In this document: positions 1-10,873 of the stretch, piece by piece
Layout: every line of letters starts with the position of its first letter
Numbering within the stretch: position 1 is the first letter of the stretch
NCBI GenBank assembly: GCA_001579985.1
Contig: LRSR01005286.1
Span: 1-20,436 of the forward strand
Reading direction: 5' to 3'
Source of the DNA: Hypsibius dujardini
Lineage: Eukaryota; Tardigrada; Eutardigrada; Parachela; Hypsibiidae
Length of the DNA: 20,436 nucleotides
Translations under genes and position numbers: made by a program
The notes under the pieces: generated by a model
Told to the model about the DNA's origin: nothing
Seen by the model: the letters and a program-made list of their open reading frames with translations, nothing else
Database searches by the model: none

Positions 1-1
1 A

Positions 2-772
2 TCCTACGACGGCGTTGTTCGCTCAATGGCCTTCCTTTCCCTCCCTCCACCACCCCTTCCCCCGTCCATCACACCGCCGCCGTGGCGCGACAAGACTAGC
101 CGTGCTCGTGCCACTTCCTCCGCTAGCAGCTCAACACTGGGTAACGACGTCGTCGTCACCGCCGTCGAACCGGAAGCGCAAATCAACCAATCAGCCTTGA
201 ATACCGGCTTGATCATCGGCATCGCAATCGGTGCGACATTGCTCATCGTCAACGCCTTGGTCTGTGTCAGCGTGCACTACCAACGCCGAAAACTGCGCAA
301 GAAATACCCCAAGACCGTTCGAACCCCGTCGATGGACAAACGGAACGGTGTTCCTCAGACCGAACACGCCGAACACGTGGAGACCTTACTACCGGTGGCA
401 GCCAGTGGCGGGTCTCATGATCCCTATTCCATGCCGGGTACTCCGTTGCCTGCCTCCTCAGCCGGTGGTCATTACGGTCATTCGCATCGGTCAGCGGGAC
501 AGGAACGACCGACGAGAACCTTCAACACCTTCTCCGACCAGCATCGGTTTATGACGGGCTCGGTGACGGGATCGGATAATTCGATGCCGGTCTCATTGCC
601 GCCATCGACGCTGTTAAGAGTCTTACCGCATTTAGTTTCGCCCCATCCGTTGGACGTTCACGGTAGTGGTGGCGCGACAAGAAAAGTGGACGCCATAAGG
701 AAAGCTGGCTCGGTGACCAGTCAGCTCAAGCTGCAGCAGGAAGAGACGGAGACCGATGAAACTGCCGTTTGA
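2..772 (+). CDS. Neuroligin-like protein, C-terminal part (5' end outside window)
   Basis: The frame is open from base 2 to TGA at 770-772, so this is the end of a gene that begins upstream. A Ser/Pro-rich stretch is followed by a membrane segment at bases 206-274 (GLIIGIAIGATLLIV then NALVCVSV), and then the stop-transfer run HYQRRKLRKKYPK. The membrane segment and its basic border closely resemble vertebrate neuroligins, postsynaptic adhesion proteins that bind neurexins. The tail of about 165 residues is rich in Ser, Pro and His, and ends TDETAV, a class I PDZ ligand like the neuroligin C-terminus. The cholinesterase-like ectodomain is not in the window. The pyrimidine-rich stretch at 40-95 ends near an AG, so part of the first 100 bases could be intron. 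Another single-pass adhesion protein is possible. Confidence in a membrane protein is high, in neuroligin moderate. Confidence 0.68.
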   Translation, partial: SYDGVVRSMAFLSLPPPPLPPSITPPPWRDKTSRARATSSASSSTLGNDVVVTAVEPEAQINQSALNTGLIIGIAIGATLLIVNALVCVSVHYQRRKLRKKYPKTVRTPSMDKRNGVPQTEHAEHVETLLPVAASGGSHDPYSMPGTPLPASSAGGHYGHSHRSAGQERPTRTFNTFSDQHRFMTGSVTGSDNSMPVSLPPSTLLRVLPHLVSPHPLDVHGSGGATRKVDAIRKAGSVTSQLKLQQEETETDETAV

Positions 773-1498
773 CACCTTTTTTTTATACTAGACCATCATT
801 CGTTACCTTTTCTTGTTCTGGATATTTTATCCTCTGATATGGCTGGAACAGTCGTCCTGTTAGTTCATGTGTATATACACATTTTTTAATTGTTATACGT
901 TTCGGGGGGTTAAAGGCACGAATAGCTTCATGAAAAAAAGTTTCACTGAAGGTGGGCGGAATGTTTATGGGGGTGGTATGGTTCACCCATATCGAAAGAC
1001 ACCTACCAGTGGCGCTTCGTCATTGCATGTGGGTACTCTTAACGCTAGAACTGAGTAGAACTCAAAGCGGAATGGCCTGCCCTCTGGTACCAAATGAAGA
1101 TTCTCTTCATCATCTGTCCGTGCGGGCAGCAAAATTGTCAATGACTACCGGTAAATCACCTCGCCGAAATACTGTATAGTACAGTAGACACTGAGTCTGA
1201 GCAAACGTTTCGGAATGCGGAACAGAGTTTGCTCTTCTCACCATCCACGCTCTCTTATTACTGCTCAATGCGAGAAAGAGAGAGAAGGTAAAATCTTATC
1301 AAAAATATCTCCGTGGAGAAGAATTACGGTGTTTAACACTCGAATCTCGCCGACTGATTCCCCCATAAATTGCACCTCTATGTAAACGGATTTAATCGAT
1401 TGACACGGACACTCTGCAAACAATGCCGTTTCTAAATGCACTCGTTTCCTCTTTTCAAATTCCGTCACTCGTTTTATCTTCAAAATTCCTTTGAAAAT
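773..1498. other. Intergenic stretch: 3' UTR of the neuroligin-like gene and 5' region of the next gene
   Basis: No convincing coding region on either strand. The short open frames here have no splice-consistent neighbours. A GTAC-containing tract (TAGTACAGTAGACACTGAG) lies near 1177-1196. The last bases before 1499 should be 5' UTR of the downstream gene. I see no TATA box or canonical AATAAA that could be assigned with confidence. Confidence 0.5.
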
Positions 1499-4400
1499 AT
1501 GGAGAAGAAATCGAAATCGAAAAGTATTTTCTCGCTCTTCAGTTTGGATTGGGACGACAAGCCGAAGCACCGTTCGGATAAATACCAACAACCGGCGGCG
1601 GCTAGCAGCTCGACCAAAAAACACCATGAAAGCAGCCGAACATCCCGGTCGAGTGATAAAGTTCCACCGCAACCGGCACCCCGAATCCGAAGCAAAAGTG
1701 CCAAGGCTGAGCTCGCGGTCCATGTACCATCTTCCCAGCTGCAACTCCGATCAACATCAAAGTCCTCCACCAAGCGACACAGCGGAGTGATGGTACAGCG
1801 AACCCAGTCACCCTTTCCGTCACCTCATCTTGCCAAAAAACCCTCCAAGACACCTGATGATGTTTCCATCAAGGATCGAAACAGGAACTTGAAAGCAATA
1901 AAAGACGATCAGCTTTTGCAGCAACGGAATTCACCATCGGAATCCAGCCGGAAACGGCCTGACGAAACAATGAACCCGGAGGTGCGGTATCTTCCTCCCA
2001 ATAGGGAACTGGAGGACGAGGATGTGGAAGTTGCATTAAAAAAGCTTGAAACCGCTAGCACTCGACATGATCGACAGTCGGAACGCCAAACGACGACTCG
2101 GACGACGGCGTATCAAAATGAGGAGGTATCAGAGATTTCATTTTCGCGGGATCATTCGGATTCATCCTTGCCGACAACGCCGATCATCAAGCGAATTGCT
2201 GATAACAGGGAGCCGCCATCGGACGGAAACAGGTACAAGACAAGATGTTCAAAACTTGCCAAATTTGGATGCAATATTGACTGCTCCATTTTCGCGTCTA
2301 TCTATCTGGAGTTATTAGCAGTTTCCCTAATTAATTCTATTAACTAAATTTGGTTTATTTGCCGTGACACTGAGTTTGTTTTATTTGACAGGCCGAAAAC
2401 TTCAGAAGATGTTATTAGCGTTCGTGAGCCTCGGCGATCGGAACAACTGACCCATCCTGCGACTAGAGCGCCGCCAAGTGGACAGTCATATCAACCACAC
2501 GACACAAGTAATTATAATAATGCCCTTTCTTCAGCCCAAAATACAACCATCATAATTGAACCTGCCCGTCCCCCCAACGATCTTTATGTAGAAAAGACAC
2601 AAAGTACCAAAGAAGTCCGTCAGTCTCCCGGCTACAACCGGCATCTTTTACTACGTGAGCACGGCGCAACAACTGACCTGTCGCCGCAAGTCGCTGTCAA
2701 AGTCGAATCAATCAATGCTGTCCGGGGACACGCTGCTGAAGATGGCGTCATCGCGACGTCAAAAGTTAAGCGTGGTCATCGATGGAAAGAGCAACGGAAC
2801 GGTCTCCCATCGACACAAAGTTACGGTTCTACTAGAAATCTCACTACTGTCATAGGAGCTGAAAGTGCTGGGAAAAGGCGAATGGCTGCGCACGATTTGA
2901 CGGTAATGTAACGCCCTGGTCGTAGAGCTTACACGGAAACAACTAATTTATTCAATATTGACGAAATAAATCAAATCAATGATCGAAATAGAAAATATTA
3001 TCAAAATATACTCAAATCGTACAATGCTTCCAGTTCGAAACGGCCGTTTTGTCATTAATTCGCCTACGCCGTCTGGAAGCCAAGCTACGACGGAATCGTG
3101 ATCGTTACCTTCAGGAACTTCAACTTTTTCGTGGATGGGATGACAAGTGAGTCATTGTTTTCACCTGCATCCTGTCTCTTTTTTGACATTCAGACAGACA
3201 CTTAAGTTGCCAAATGAACAGGACAGACATCTAAGCATTTAGGAATTGTAGACATTTCCTTAGTAAACAGGGAAAGAGACATACTGGAAACATTTCTGAT
3301 TGCGTACAACCATGTCATGTTTGGAGCTCTATATGGTCACTTGCAAAGGCCCCACGCAAGTTGCACTACTTTTTGATGTGAACATTTTCGCTGACATTGC
3401 GATAGTGTTTGCTAAAGGATGGAAGTGAGCTGTTGGGTAATCAGTTTGTCGGAGGAGAGCGAAAAGAATCTGCAAATATATAAATGTCCGAAAGTAGCCA
3501 AATGATGTATGAAGAAGGCAGATAAAGCGCGGACTTATCTTGTTCGCGTCGCGGACACTTGACGACCAAGTGTACATACTGTATCGAGAGCTCGCGCACT
3601 GAAGCGACTCAGGTGGACAGGTAATTTATTGCGTTACATGATTGAAAAGAGCAAAGTTGAGCATTTTCACGATCGGTTTCGGAATGTTTTTTCGTACTCC
3701 TTCTCTTCTATTCACTCTCACTCAATCTGTGTGCTGTGAAAAGCGCCACAGTTGCTTCTCACACCATTCTCATCAAACACAAAAATGTCAAAGCCCAAAA
3801 AAACATGAGGTTTATCACGCCGCGCGCTCGATCGGCACAACTGCTATTATGGATTCGGCATAAATAATGAGGCGGCCACACTCACTTGCTTGGCAAAGAA
3901 AAGCAGCCTCAAATTGCGCTGCTTGTCTAGAATTACCTGATGGTAAAGTGTTTAACTCAACCGGTTCCCCTGAAAGAGTTCTCGCCAAGCCATATTCCTT
4001 CCTTCGTGTTGCAAAAATGATATCACATTAATCGTCAGGCGGCCCACTTTCTGCGTTTGACTGAAGATACATTTATACGGCCATAACTTGTTTCATTCTT
4101 CTGTTGGCTCTCTTTTACAGTCGGCACATACATGTCCTCGATCAGATCGCTAAAAGTAACCGCCAAGTAAGTAGTATTCACAATCTTTCCCGACATTTTC
4201 GAAGATCTGGCAGATCTTTCGGCCCTTTTGTGATAACTTATATAAAACTTTGGACCGTTTACACAGATGGACGAACTTGACCCGCTAATTGCATCCCTGG
4301 AGGAGTTTATCAACGACCAACACACCCCGCCATTTATTCCTGAAGATGAGGTCCTACGTTATCCGGTCAGCTTTGACCAACGAAGGGTCTTCCCCAGTTC

Positions 4401-7102
4401 CTTCGAGGTAAGCCTTTAGAACACAAAATGTTATCCTTCTAAATCTAAAAAATATAAAATAAATCAACATTAAAATTCATAGTCAAGCTCAACGTATTAA
4501 CGTATATTAAACTCAATTCGTGCCACATAAAGTGTCACCTATTGTGTCATGAAGATAAAGGCTCGGTCTTGAGTGAAATTTAAATCTGACGGTTACCTGT
4601 TTGACTTGTCACTGTTAATGGTAATTTTTTTAGAGGACAAACCATAAAAAAACAGGTTTCCATTTGACTTACTGTAGACAGTTTGCTTTGGCCGTATATG
4701 TACATCATAATATTGTCAAGACGTGTTAAAACAATTAGTAAGTTTTAATCACATCCTCCAGGCAACCCATCAGCTGCCCTATAATTATGGCGATCCCTAC
4801 GGTTCTGCCTACCACCAACGCAGCCAGCTGCAGCAGAGTGACCTTCCCAAATCGTTTTTGGATCGAAAATTGGCTGTTCTGAGGGAAGGAGATTCCCGCG
4901 TTTCCAGGTCCGTCGGCCGCGCCGGTTTGCATGCTCAAACAAGTAGTTATGCCCGGCCTAGCATTCTTCCGAATCGACAAGCGGATGCTTCAGACATTGA
5001 TCGGGAGCTGGACGCATTAACGAACCAGGTGCGCCAACTGCAACTTCAGAAGGACTCTCTCCAACGGAACAGTGCCGACCCTCAGCACCAATATCCCGTT
5101 GATCCAGAATTTGAGACGGAAAAGAAAACTTATGCCAGTCGCAGGACAGTGGCAGACGAACACTTGGACAAAGTGACTTCGCTAGGGAACGAACGCTCGC
5201 AGGTATTCATTTTCTTCAACTCCTCTCCAGCTAATGTTTGTCGGGCTGTCTGCCTATTTTCTTTGTCTGTTTATCTGTCTGTTTGTCTGTTATGTAGGGT
5301 TCACCACTAACATTTACTCAACTTTGAGGGGTTACGGTAGAAATCGCGTGTACTGATTTCAAGGTTTATGATTAACAAAATTGTGCTGGATGACGTTCAG
5401 AAGACGTTGCAAACCAACAGATTATCAACACTTTTTGATGAGGAACTTCTGGAGTTCGCCAAATAAAAACATCATTTTTTACTATTGTGAAGATTGATTG
5501 TTGATTGAATTGACATGAAGTTTTGCTATCTCACAAGCCAAGCACGCAAAGCCAACCCACCAAGGAAGTATAAGTAAAAATAAGAGCTTGCTTCTTTTGG
5601 TTAAAGCCGGAAGAGAACGGAAGAGTCGCCTTATCAAGTAATTCCAAAATTTATATGGGGCAACTCACTGGTTGGGTGGCAAATAGTTTTAAAAAAAAAC
5701 TGACGATTCTGTGAAGACACAAAGACACGTAGTGTAGTGGAGTCCTTTAATATGTAAACAAGATGCACTAAGCAATTGCTGTGAACTGTGATTGGGGAAT
5801 ATATGTTCTTGAAGTGAACGCCCAGATTCTGGTCGAACTTGGCAAGCTCAAAAGTGCCAACTTTCCAAAAAAAAGCTGAGCCTAGCAATTTTCATCGAAC
5901 TTTTTAAAACTTAAATTTGCATGAAAGTCAACTCATCTAGACATCTGCTGTTGAAAGAATTTAAGGTTTTAGAGCAACGGTAAAATTTAAAGATCCATTC
6001 AAAGTTGAGTAAATGTTCCTGGTGGACCCTGTAGTCTGATCAGTGATCTTGCCATTGTGTCTAAGTAGTCCCTTTTCAGGCTCCTCAGACGTTTACCGAA
6101 GTTAACATGTCCAAACAATTCACTGGCAGAGAGTTCAGAGTCCCATCAAACGGGCACGTCAGTTCCAGCATTGCCAGCACTACCAGTAGCAGCAGCACCA
6201 GCGAGGAAGTTTCCGTCGACGAGCCTTACCAATACGAAGACTTTGTATGGTAACACTCCTGTGCTCGACCAGAGACAATTACAACTTGCTTTACCGAATC
6301 ATTATTGTGCCGTATTCTTTCTAGACCGACGCTACCCAATACGACAGCTACCTCAACGAAAGCCTGACAAAACTACAGAACGTCATGCGAGACTTGGAAG
6401 ACGATAGGGATGGCAGCGAACCGCAACCCGTCTTTGGGACGGTCAACCGATACAATACTCGAGAGATGGATCGACCATCTACTTTGAGCAGCTGTGGTCA
6501 TCCGCCGTTGCCGCCGATTAGAAAGACCAAAACTATTGCCTCGACCAGGGCTCGTAGGCATCATACCATTTCATCGGAGAATCCCAGCGCCATAATCGCA
6601 GCCAGACGAGCTTATAATAACGAAAGATATTCCGATAACGAAGCCATGTCGGATGATATATTCCCGTCCAGAAAGAGCAGTTTGGATGATGATGCAGATG
6701 AAGCTATATCGTATGACTATCAGATCAGACTTAACTCGCCCGATCCCATTTCCATACCGGAGAGGTATTTGGATCTGGAGCAAGAAAGGGAAGTGGAGGA
6801 TGAGATCGGACTGAAAAGAAGGAAGGCCAAGGCAGAAGATATTCGGCGTATGCTAGCTGTTCCTGAGTAAGTAACAGTACTCGTACCAGTCCGAACTTAA
6901 CTTGTCTGTACATTGTACTTTAACTAATAATAACAGAATAAAACTAAATTTGTTTTTTACTGCTCTCAGACCCGGATCGTCGGACCGTGATCAGCGAGAA
7001 CGTGAGAAATTACTTCGCATGACACCCATTCTCGCCCGGGAAGTGACGGAAAGAAGTCGGAGAGTGGCGTTGGAGGCGAAAAACCGATCGGTCGGTCGTT
7101 AA
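1499..7102 (+). CDS. Uncharacterised 941-residue low-complexity/helical protein, nine exons
   Basis: Exons by splice consensus and phase: 1499-2232, 2392-2902, 3034-3146, 4121-4166, 4267-4407, 4762-5202, 6080-6244, 6325-6866 and 6970-7102. They total 2826 bases with no internal stop, and all junction phases agree. ATG 1499 has A at -3 and G at +4; an upstream in-frame ATG at 1436 is in weaker context. Residues 1-415 are Ser/Lys/Arg/Pro-rich and probably disordered (starting MEKKSKSKSIFSLFSLDWDD). Residues 416-470 form a charged helix (RLRRLEAKLRRNRDRYLQEL) leading into MDELDPLIASLEEFIND. Residues 590-615 look like a short coiled coil (DRELDALTNQVRQLQLQKD). The C-terminal third is acidic, then strongly basic, ending RVALEAKNRSVGR. 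No enzymatic motif, signal peptide or membrane span is visible. The composition suggests a cytoskeletal or junctional scaffold, but that is a guess. Intron 6 (5203-6079) contains a transposon. The exon model is solid; the function is unknown. Confidence 0.8.
3147..4120 (+). other. Long intron 3 of the uncharacterised gene
   Basis: Donor GTGAGT at 3147 and acceptor CTCTTTTACAG ending at 4120 fit the flanking phases exactly. At 974 bases it is far longer than most introns in this window. It holds a short frame around 3528-3620 resembling a gag-type zinc knuckle (CSRRGHLTTKC followed by TYC) with stops just upstream, possibly a retroelement remnant. Nothing else in it is assignable. Confidence 0.6.
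4408..4761 (+). other. Intron 5 of the uncharacterised gene, AT-rich
   Basis: It runs from GTAAGC at 4408 to the acceptor CATCCTCCAG ending at 4761, joining phase 0 to phase 0. The 354 bases are AT-rich and I see no gene, repeat or element in them. Confidence 0.6.
5263..5291. repeat. Degenerate TCTG microsatellite
   Basis: TGTCTG/TATCTG units repeat irregularly, directly before the left end of the intronic transposon. Similar degenerate CAGA/GACA tracts occur at 8732-8794 and in the intron near 13845-13945. Confidence 0.7.
5295..6031 (+). mobile_element. Non-autonomous Tc1/mariner-like element, copy 1 (737 bp)
   Basis: The left end (5295-5326) and the reverse complement of the right end (6000-6031) match at about 28 of 32 positions, sharing the core AACATTTACTCAACTTTG. 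The right end is followed by TA; the left border reads TG where a TA would be expected. Copy 2 at 16230-17288 has the same ends in the same orientation, about 390 bases of similar right-hand sequence (here from about 5641), and about 65 bases of similar left-hand sequence. There is no transposase frame inside. It occupies most of intron 6 of the uncharacterised gene (intron 5203-6079), so it is spliced out. The superfamily is inferred from TA targets and CAGGG-like termini; I do not recognise the family. Confidence 0.75.
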
Positions 7103-8731
7103 CCATTGCCCCTTTTATTCATATTTGGATGAAACGTACTGTACCACTGACTGCTTTGCTCCTTTGAATTGAACGCTTCCCTATTTCGTGTCCATCATAC
7201 CATCGATATTCTCTCCACCATCATATTCTTTGCGAAGAGGAAATTCAAACGGCTGTCCACCTTACCAGACTTAAACCAAAACATCAACCGGTTGAAAACT
7301 TGACAAAACTGCAGACTGTTTTGTCGCACAGACGTAATCGTTGATCCTTGTAACCCAGGCGATAAATGCGTCACCTAGGGGGAAATTTTACCTAATTAAT
7401 GAAACCAACAGAGGGCGCCTGTGCAACAGCTGATTGCATGACTCCAACCGCTCGCCCCTCCCCCTTGCCTTTTCCGTTATCGAGCTGACCTATTTTTGTA
7501 TATTTACTAAATCAAGTGATATTATTTAATTAGGAGCTCTTGTGTAAAGAAACACTGATCTCTGAATATGCTAGAAAGCCCTGGGTCCTGGTTTACGCCC
7601 AACAGTTCAATGCTCAGTTCAATATTCATTCTGTCTTCTAGTCTACATGCCTGTATAATTAAGCATCGTTTATGAGGTGACACGGCGACAGATATTGGTG
7701 CTCGAACGTTATTTTTCCACCTATTCGAAAAATCTCGCGACCAAAACAATTTTTTTTTCGATTCCTCGAACCCTTTGTGTTTTCTCAGTAGATTCCGATA
7801 ATTTCCGTATTACTGGGTTTATTTTATTTTTCGGATACTCAATGGGAACGGTCGACACAGCTGACCAGTGTTCACTAGTACTCTAGACCCTTTATTGATT
7901 TGCTTTTGCGATTAACTACCGTTAAAAATGGCTGAGTGAAGAGGCTGAAATGTCCCATGGTTTCCAGCCTGTATACGACACTGGTTGATCTTGCTGGAAT
8001 GCAGGCTGGATGCAGCCTGGGTCCCTATGCGAATTTAACATGAATCGGTCATGCATTAAGATGGTTTCCAGCCTGGTTCCACCCTGTTTTTTTGGCCAAT
8101 CTTTGGCCAAAATTGCATTGTCCTATAAGCGTGTCTTTTATAGACCAATGGGAATGATCGATTAATTTACGGGAATTTGCCCAGGCCACATTCAAATTGA
8201 AAGCAAAAAAACTAGATCAACAGTGCCAAAATTGAGCAAGATTGCAGCTAAAGAAGGCTGTAAGGTGGTGAAAGTTAAACGGATGTGATATGAGATCCCA
8301 CTGCCGTTGTAGGCTTGCAGAGCGATTTGCAAAAAAAACAAAGAAAGCACGTTTAGTTACAACCTCCGCTGAATATAACCAAACCGCAATCAGGGTGGAA
8401 CCATGGTTGAATACGGGTGCCTTGCACGAGGCGGAAAAGTTTCCAAATATAGCTTGTATTCTAGGCTACATTGTGGCAGAAAGACAGGCTGGGCAAATCC
8501 AGCTTAGAGCCAGAATGATTCCAACCCTTTTACAGGCTTATTACAGTGTCCAGCCTGGAACCGAGTATGAGTTTTCCGTAGGGATGCCATTGCAACAGCC
8601 AAACGTCCGACACGCCCACGTGAAAAAAAGGTTAAATGTGTCAGACGTCAAATAAAAAATCAAAACTATATATAAGAATGTAAGACATGGGAATATAAGA
8701 TACATGTATACAGAAAAGCTGGCAAATTGAA

Positions 8732-8794
8732 ACAGACAGGTAGGTAGGCAGACAGACAGACAATCAGGCAGATAGACAGCTAGGCAGGGAGACA
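8732..8794. repeat. Degenerate CAGA/TAGG microsatellite
   Basis: Irregular four-base units (GACAGG, TAGG, CAGA, CAGATAGACAG, CAGG). It is an ordinary simple-sequence tract that has accumulated substitutions. Confidence 0.8.
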
Positions 8795-8816
8795 AAGAGA
8801 GAGGGCGACAAACAGG

Positions 8817-8848
8817 CTGGCACAGGCATAGATACTGGCACAGGCATA
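8817..8848. repeat. 14-base direct duplication separated by 4 bases
   Basis: CTGGCACAGGCATA occurs at 8817-8830 and again at 8835-8848 with GATA between. It lies just beyond the CAGA microsatellite and probably arose by slippage. Confidence 0.85.
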
Positions 8849-9050
8849 ACCACAGGGACAGGCGGGTTTCCTTGTTCGGTCATGATTTGTTCTTGATTTT
8901 CACTTTGTCATTGTACTCATGGGATAGCGAGATAAACAAGCAGGCAAATTATTGTTTCACATATCTCCCGAAATAAAGGTCCCTGAATTTTTCTGCACGT
9001 CATTGCTCGCGTTACTGAAATTATTACATAACCTCAATAGCTTGTGACTA

Positions 9051-10488
9051 ACACGGGAATTTTGCATCTCTGGAAGGTGAAATGTTCTACTTTTTCTAAT
9101 TTTGCTGTGTGCATATAACTTAGTTCTCAATATTTCGATTGAAAAAAAAAATACAAATGCCTCCTAACATTTAAAAAATAAATAAAAACTAGTATGCGGT
9201 GGTACATAGGGGGCGCTCTCAATGTTACCGCATGCCGCATGCATTCATTGAGATATTCGTTGACATGAGCGAATACACTGGCTTGTTTGTGGCCATTACT
9301 AAATTACTGTAACCGAAACCAATTGAATATTTTATAAACTAAAAAATGTGAATTTCAAAACATTTTGAAATTGAAGAAAAATTTTATGTTTCAGGTTTGA
9401 AGAAAGTGCGAGCTTGCGTCAAGTCCATTTCAAAAATAACTCATTCATACACCATTATGGTAACCATTGATGCCACAGGAAAACTTCTAAGCCCGCTCTT
9501 CATCGTCATGCAAGAGATAACCGGTGATCAATTTGATCCTCAAGTTCAGCAGGATCTCTTTGTGGCTCCTAATATCCTGGTTACGGCATCAAATTCGGGC
9601 AAAATGAAAAAGGAACATCTGACGGTGTGGCTGGAGCATAGGTATTTTCCGCATGTTGGCGATTGGACTGCGCTGGTCATTGATTCTTGGTCCACCTATA
9701 AGAACCGAACCTTACTGGACGCTGCCACTCCAGAAAATTGCGAGGTACAAATTGTAACTGTTCCACCGAAAACTACACCGTTTTGCCATCCTTTTGACGT
9801 TTACGGATTCCGTATGTGAAAGGTTTTCGTTCACAAAATTTGGGATTGGGTAGTTTGAGACAACATTCAATGTGAACTGCAACAACGCAACTCAACCCTG
9901 AAGCTCCAGTCACTAGTACATAAACAGTTCAGCAGCCGACAACTCCGCGAGATGTGGTAAGTGGGTTGATCTCACCCCGGTTATTTCGAGACTGAAGAGC
10001 ATTTTGAGTTCAGAACTCCGTCTCAGTTTTGTTTTGACAGCGATGCGGCCAGGGAAAACCACCAATGCTCTGTTTTTCCGTGTGCGAAAACTCACTTCGT
10101 AGCTTGCGCTTGGTGCAAATACACTTTCTGTTTTGACCATTTTTACCATTCTAACCACTTCTGTGACGTCATTAATTAACCTTGTGTTTCACATTTCTTA
10201 GTAAATAAAATATTCAGTTGGTTTTGGTTACAGTAATTTAGTAACAACCGCAAACAAGCCAGTGTATTCGCTCGTGTCAACGAATATCTCAATCAATGCA
10301 CGCGGCATGCCGTAACATTGAGAACGCCCCCTATGTACCACCGCATACTGGTTTTTATCTATTTTTTTAAATGTTAGGAGACATTTGTATTTTTTTTTTC
10401 AATCAAAATATTGAGAACTAAGTTATATGCACACAACAAAATAAAAAAAGTAGAACATTTCACCTTCCAGAGATGCAAAATCCCCTTG
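9051..10488 (+). mobile_element. Relic DNA transposon with about 300-bp terminal inverted repeats
   Basis: Bases 9051-9352 and 10188-10488 are inverted copies of each other along their whole length, with scattered mismatches (shared words include ATTTTGCATCTCTGGAAGG and GGTGGTACATAGGGGGCG). TA lies just outside both ends (9049-9050 and 10489-10490), the usual target duplication of Tc1/mariner/pogo-type elements. The interior of about 830 bases holds a broken DDE transposase. The arms have diverged from each other and the transposase has stops, so the copy is old and inactive. Only about 40 bases separate the left arm from the catalytic domain, so the N-terminal DNA-binding part was lost by internal deletion. 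Confidence 0.85.
9395..10179 (+). pseudogene. Broken DDE transposase (pogo/CENP-B-like catalytic core and C-terminal zinc domain)
   Basis: An open stretch runs from 9395 to TGA at 9817-9819. It carries a DDE core with aspartates at 9469 (VTIDATGK), 9682 (VIDSWSTYKN) and 9796 (HPFDVYGFR), with 37 residues between the last two. The flanking text ITHSYTIMVTIDATG and PPKTTPFCHPFDVY is typical of DDE transposases with a DDE_1-like fold. The same frame continues with further stops at 9856, 9958 and 9967. It ends in a Cys/His cluster at 10066-10164 (C-x4-C-x7-C-x2-C-x4-C, then three His and a Cys) and a stop at 10177-10179. The N-terminal helix-turn-helix is missing; the sequence begins after TTTCAG, which may be a splice acceptor. 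It cannot make a working enzyme. Confidence 0.8.
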
Positions 10489-10704
10489 TAAGATTAATTG
10501 CGTTGCAACCATAGTAATGATACTTTAATTATTATGAGAATGGAATAACCATTACAGGCTACGTCAAAACTGCAGGGCCCTCAATTTAAAAGTTCAGACA
10601 GCAACTCAAAACATAACGGAAATGTAGAAACGCTTTGGTCCATATCATTTCAAATAAACCCTTTTGCAAAAAGCAGCATTGGAATCGCCTCCGTGGATCC
10701 TGAG

Positions 10705-10736
10705 ATCATCGAGAGGTGGGTCGGTTAAGAAGGAGT
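10705..10736. repeat. 32-base direct repeat, copy 1
   Basis: It shares 30 of 32 bases with copy 2 at 10874-10905 (word ATCATCGAGAGGTGGGT, then TTAAGAAGGAGT), 169 bases apart. Read on the minus strand both copies encode LLLN-x-PTSR followed by a stop, so they may be duplicated remnants of a coding repeat. Confidence 0.8.
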
Positions 10737-10873
10737 TCCATATATGACAATAAATACTGGCTTAGCAGTTGGCAAATTAGTACCTTTTACCCATACAAGC
10801 TTTTTCTGCTATAGGGGAGTGAGGTACATCAGCTGTATCACACTGTACTGTTTCTCTTCCGCTCATAAGTCAA

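Larger units (their letters stand above)
7103..9050. other. Gene-poor intergenic region with short repeats
   Basis: The first part is probably 3' UTR of the uncharacterised gene. I find no splice-supported gene. A frame of 121 codons at 8290-8655 has no recognisable domain and overlaps a zone (7960-8570) where CCAGCCTG/CAGGCTGG words recur on both strands. A degenerate CAGA microsatellite lies at 8732-8794 and a 14-base duplication at 8817-8848. The DDE relic starts at the right edge. Confidence 0.5.

Noticed and set aside
3528-3620. Considered as a coding exon of the uncharacterised gene (between 3146 and 4267)
   Set aside because: Its acceptor would be AAAG without a pyrimidine tract. The small exon 4121-4166 has excellent splice sites and exactly the needed phases, so this block stays intronic.
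6245-6324. Alternative donor at 6250 (GGTAAC) for exon 7 of the uncharacterised gene
   Set aside because: It would create a TGA at the junction with the next exon. The donor GTATGG at 6245 keeps phase 0.
8290-8655. 121-codon open frame on the plus strand
   Set aside because: No recognisable domain, no splice partners, and it overlaps repeat-like CAGGCTGG words. Frames of this size are expected by chance in non-coding DNA of this length.
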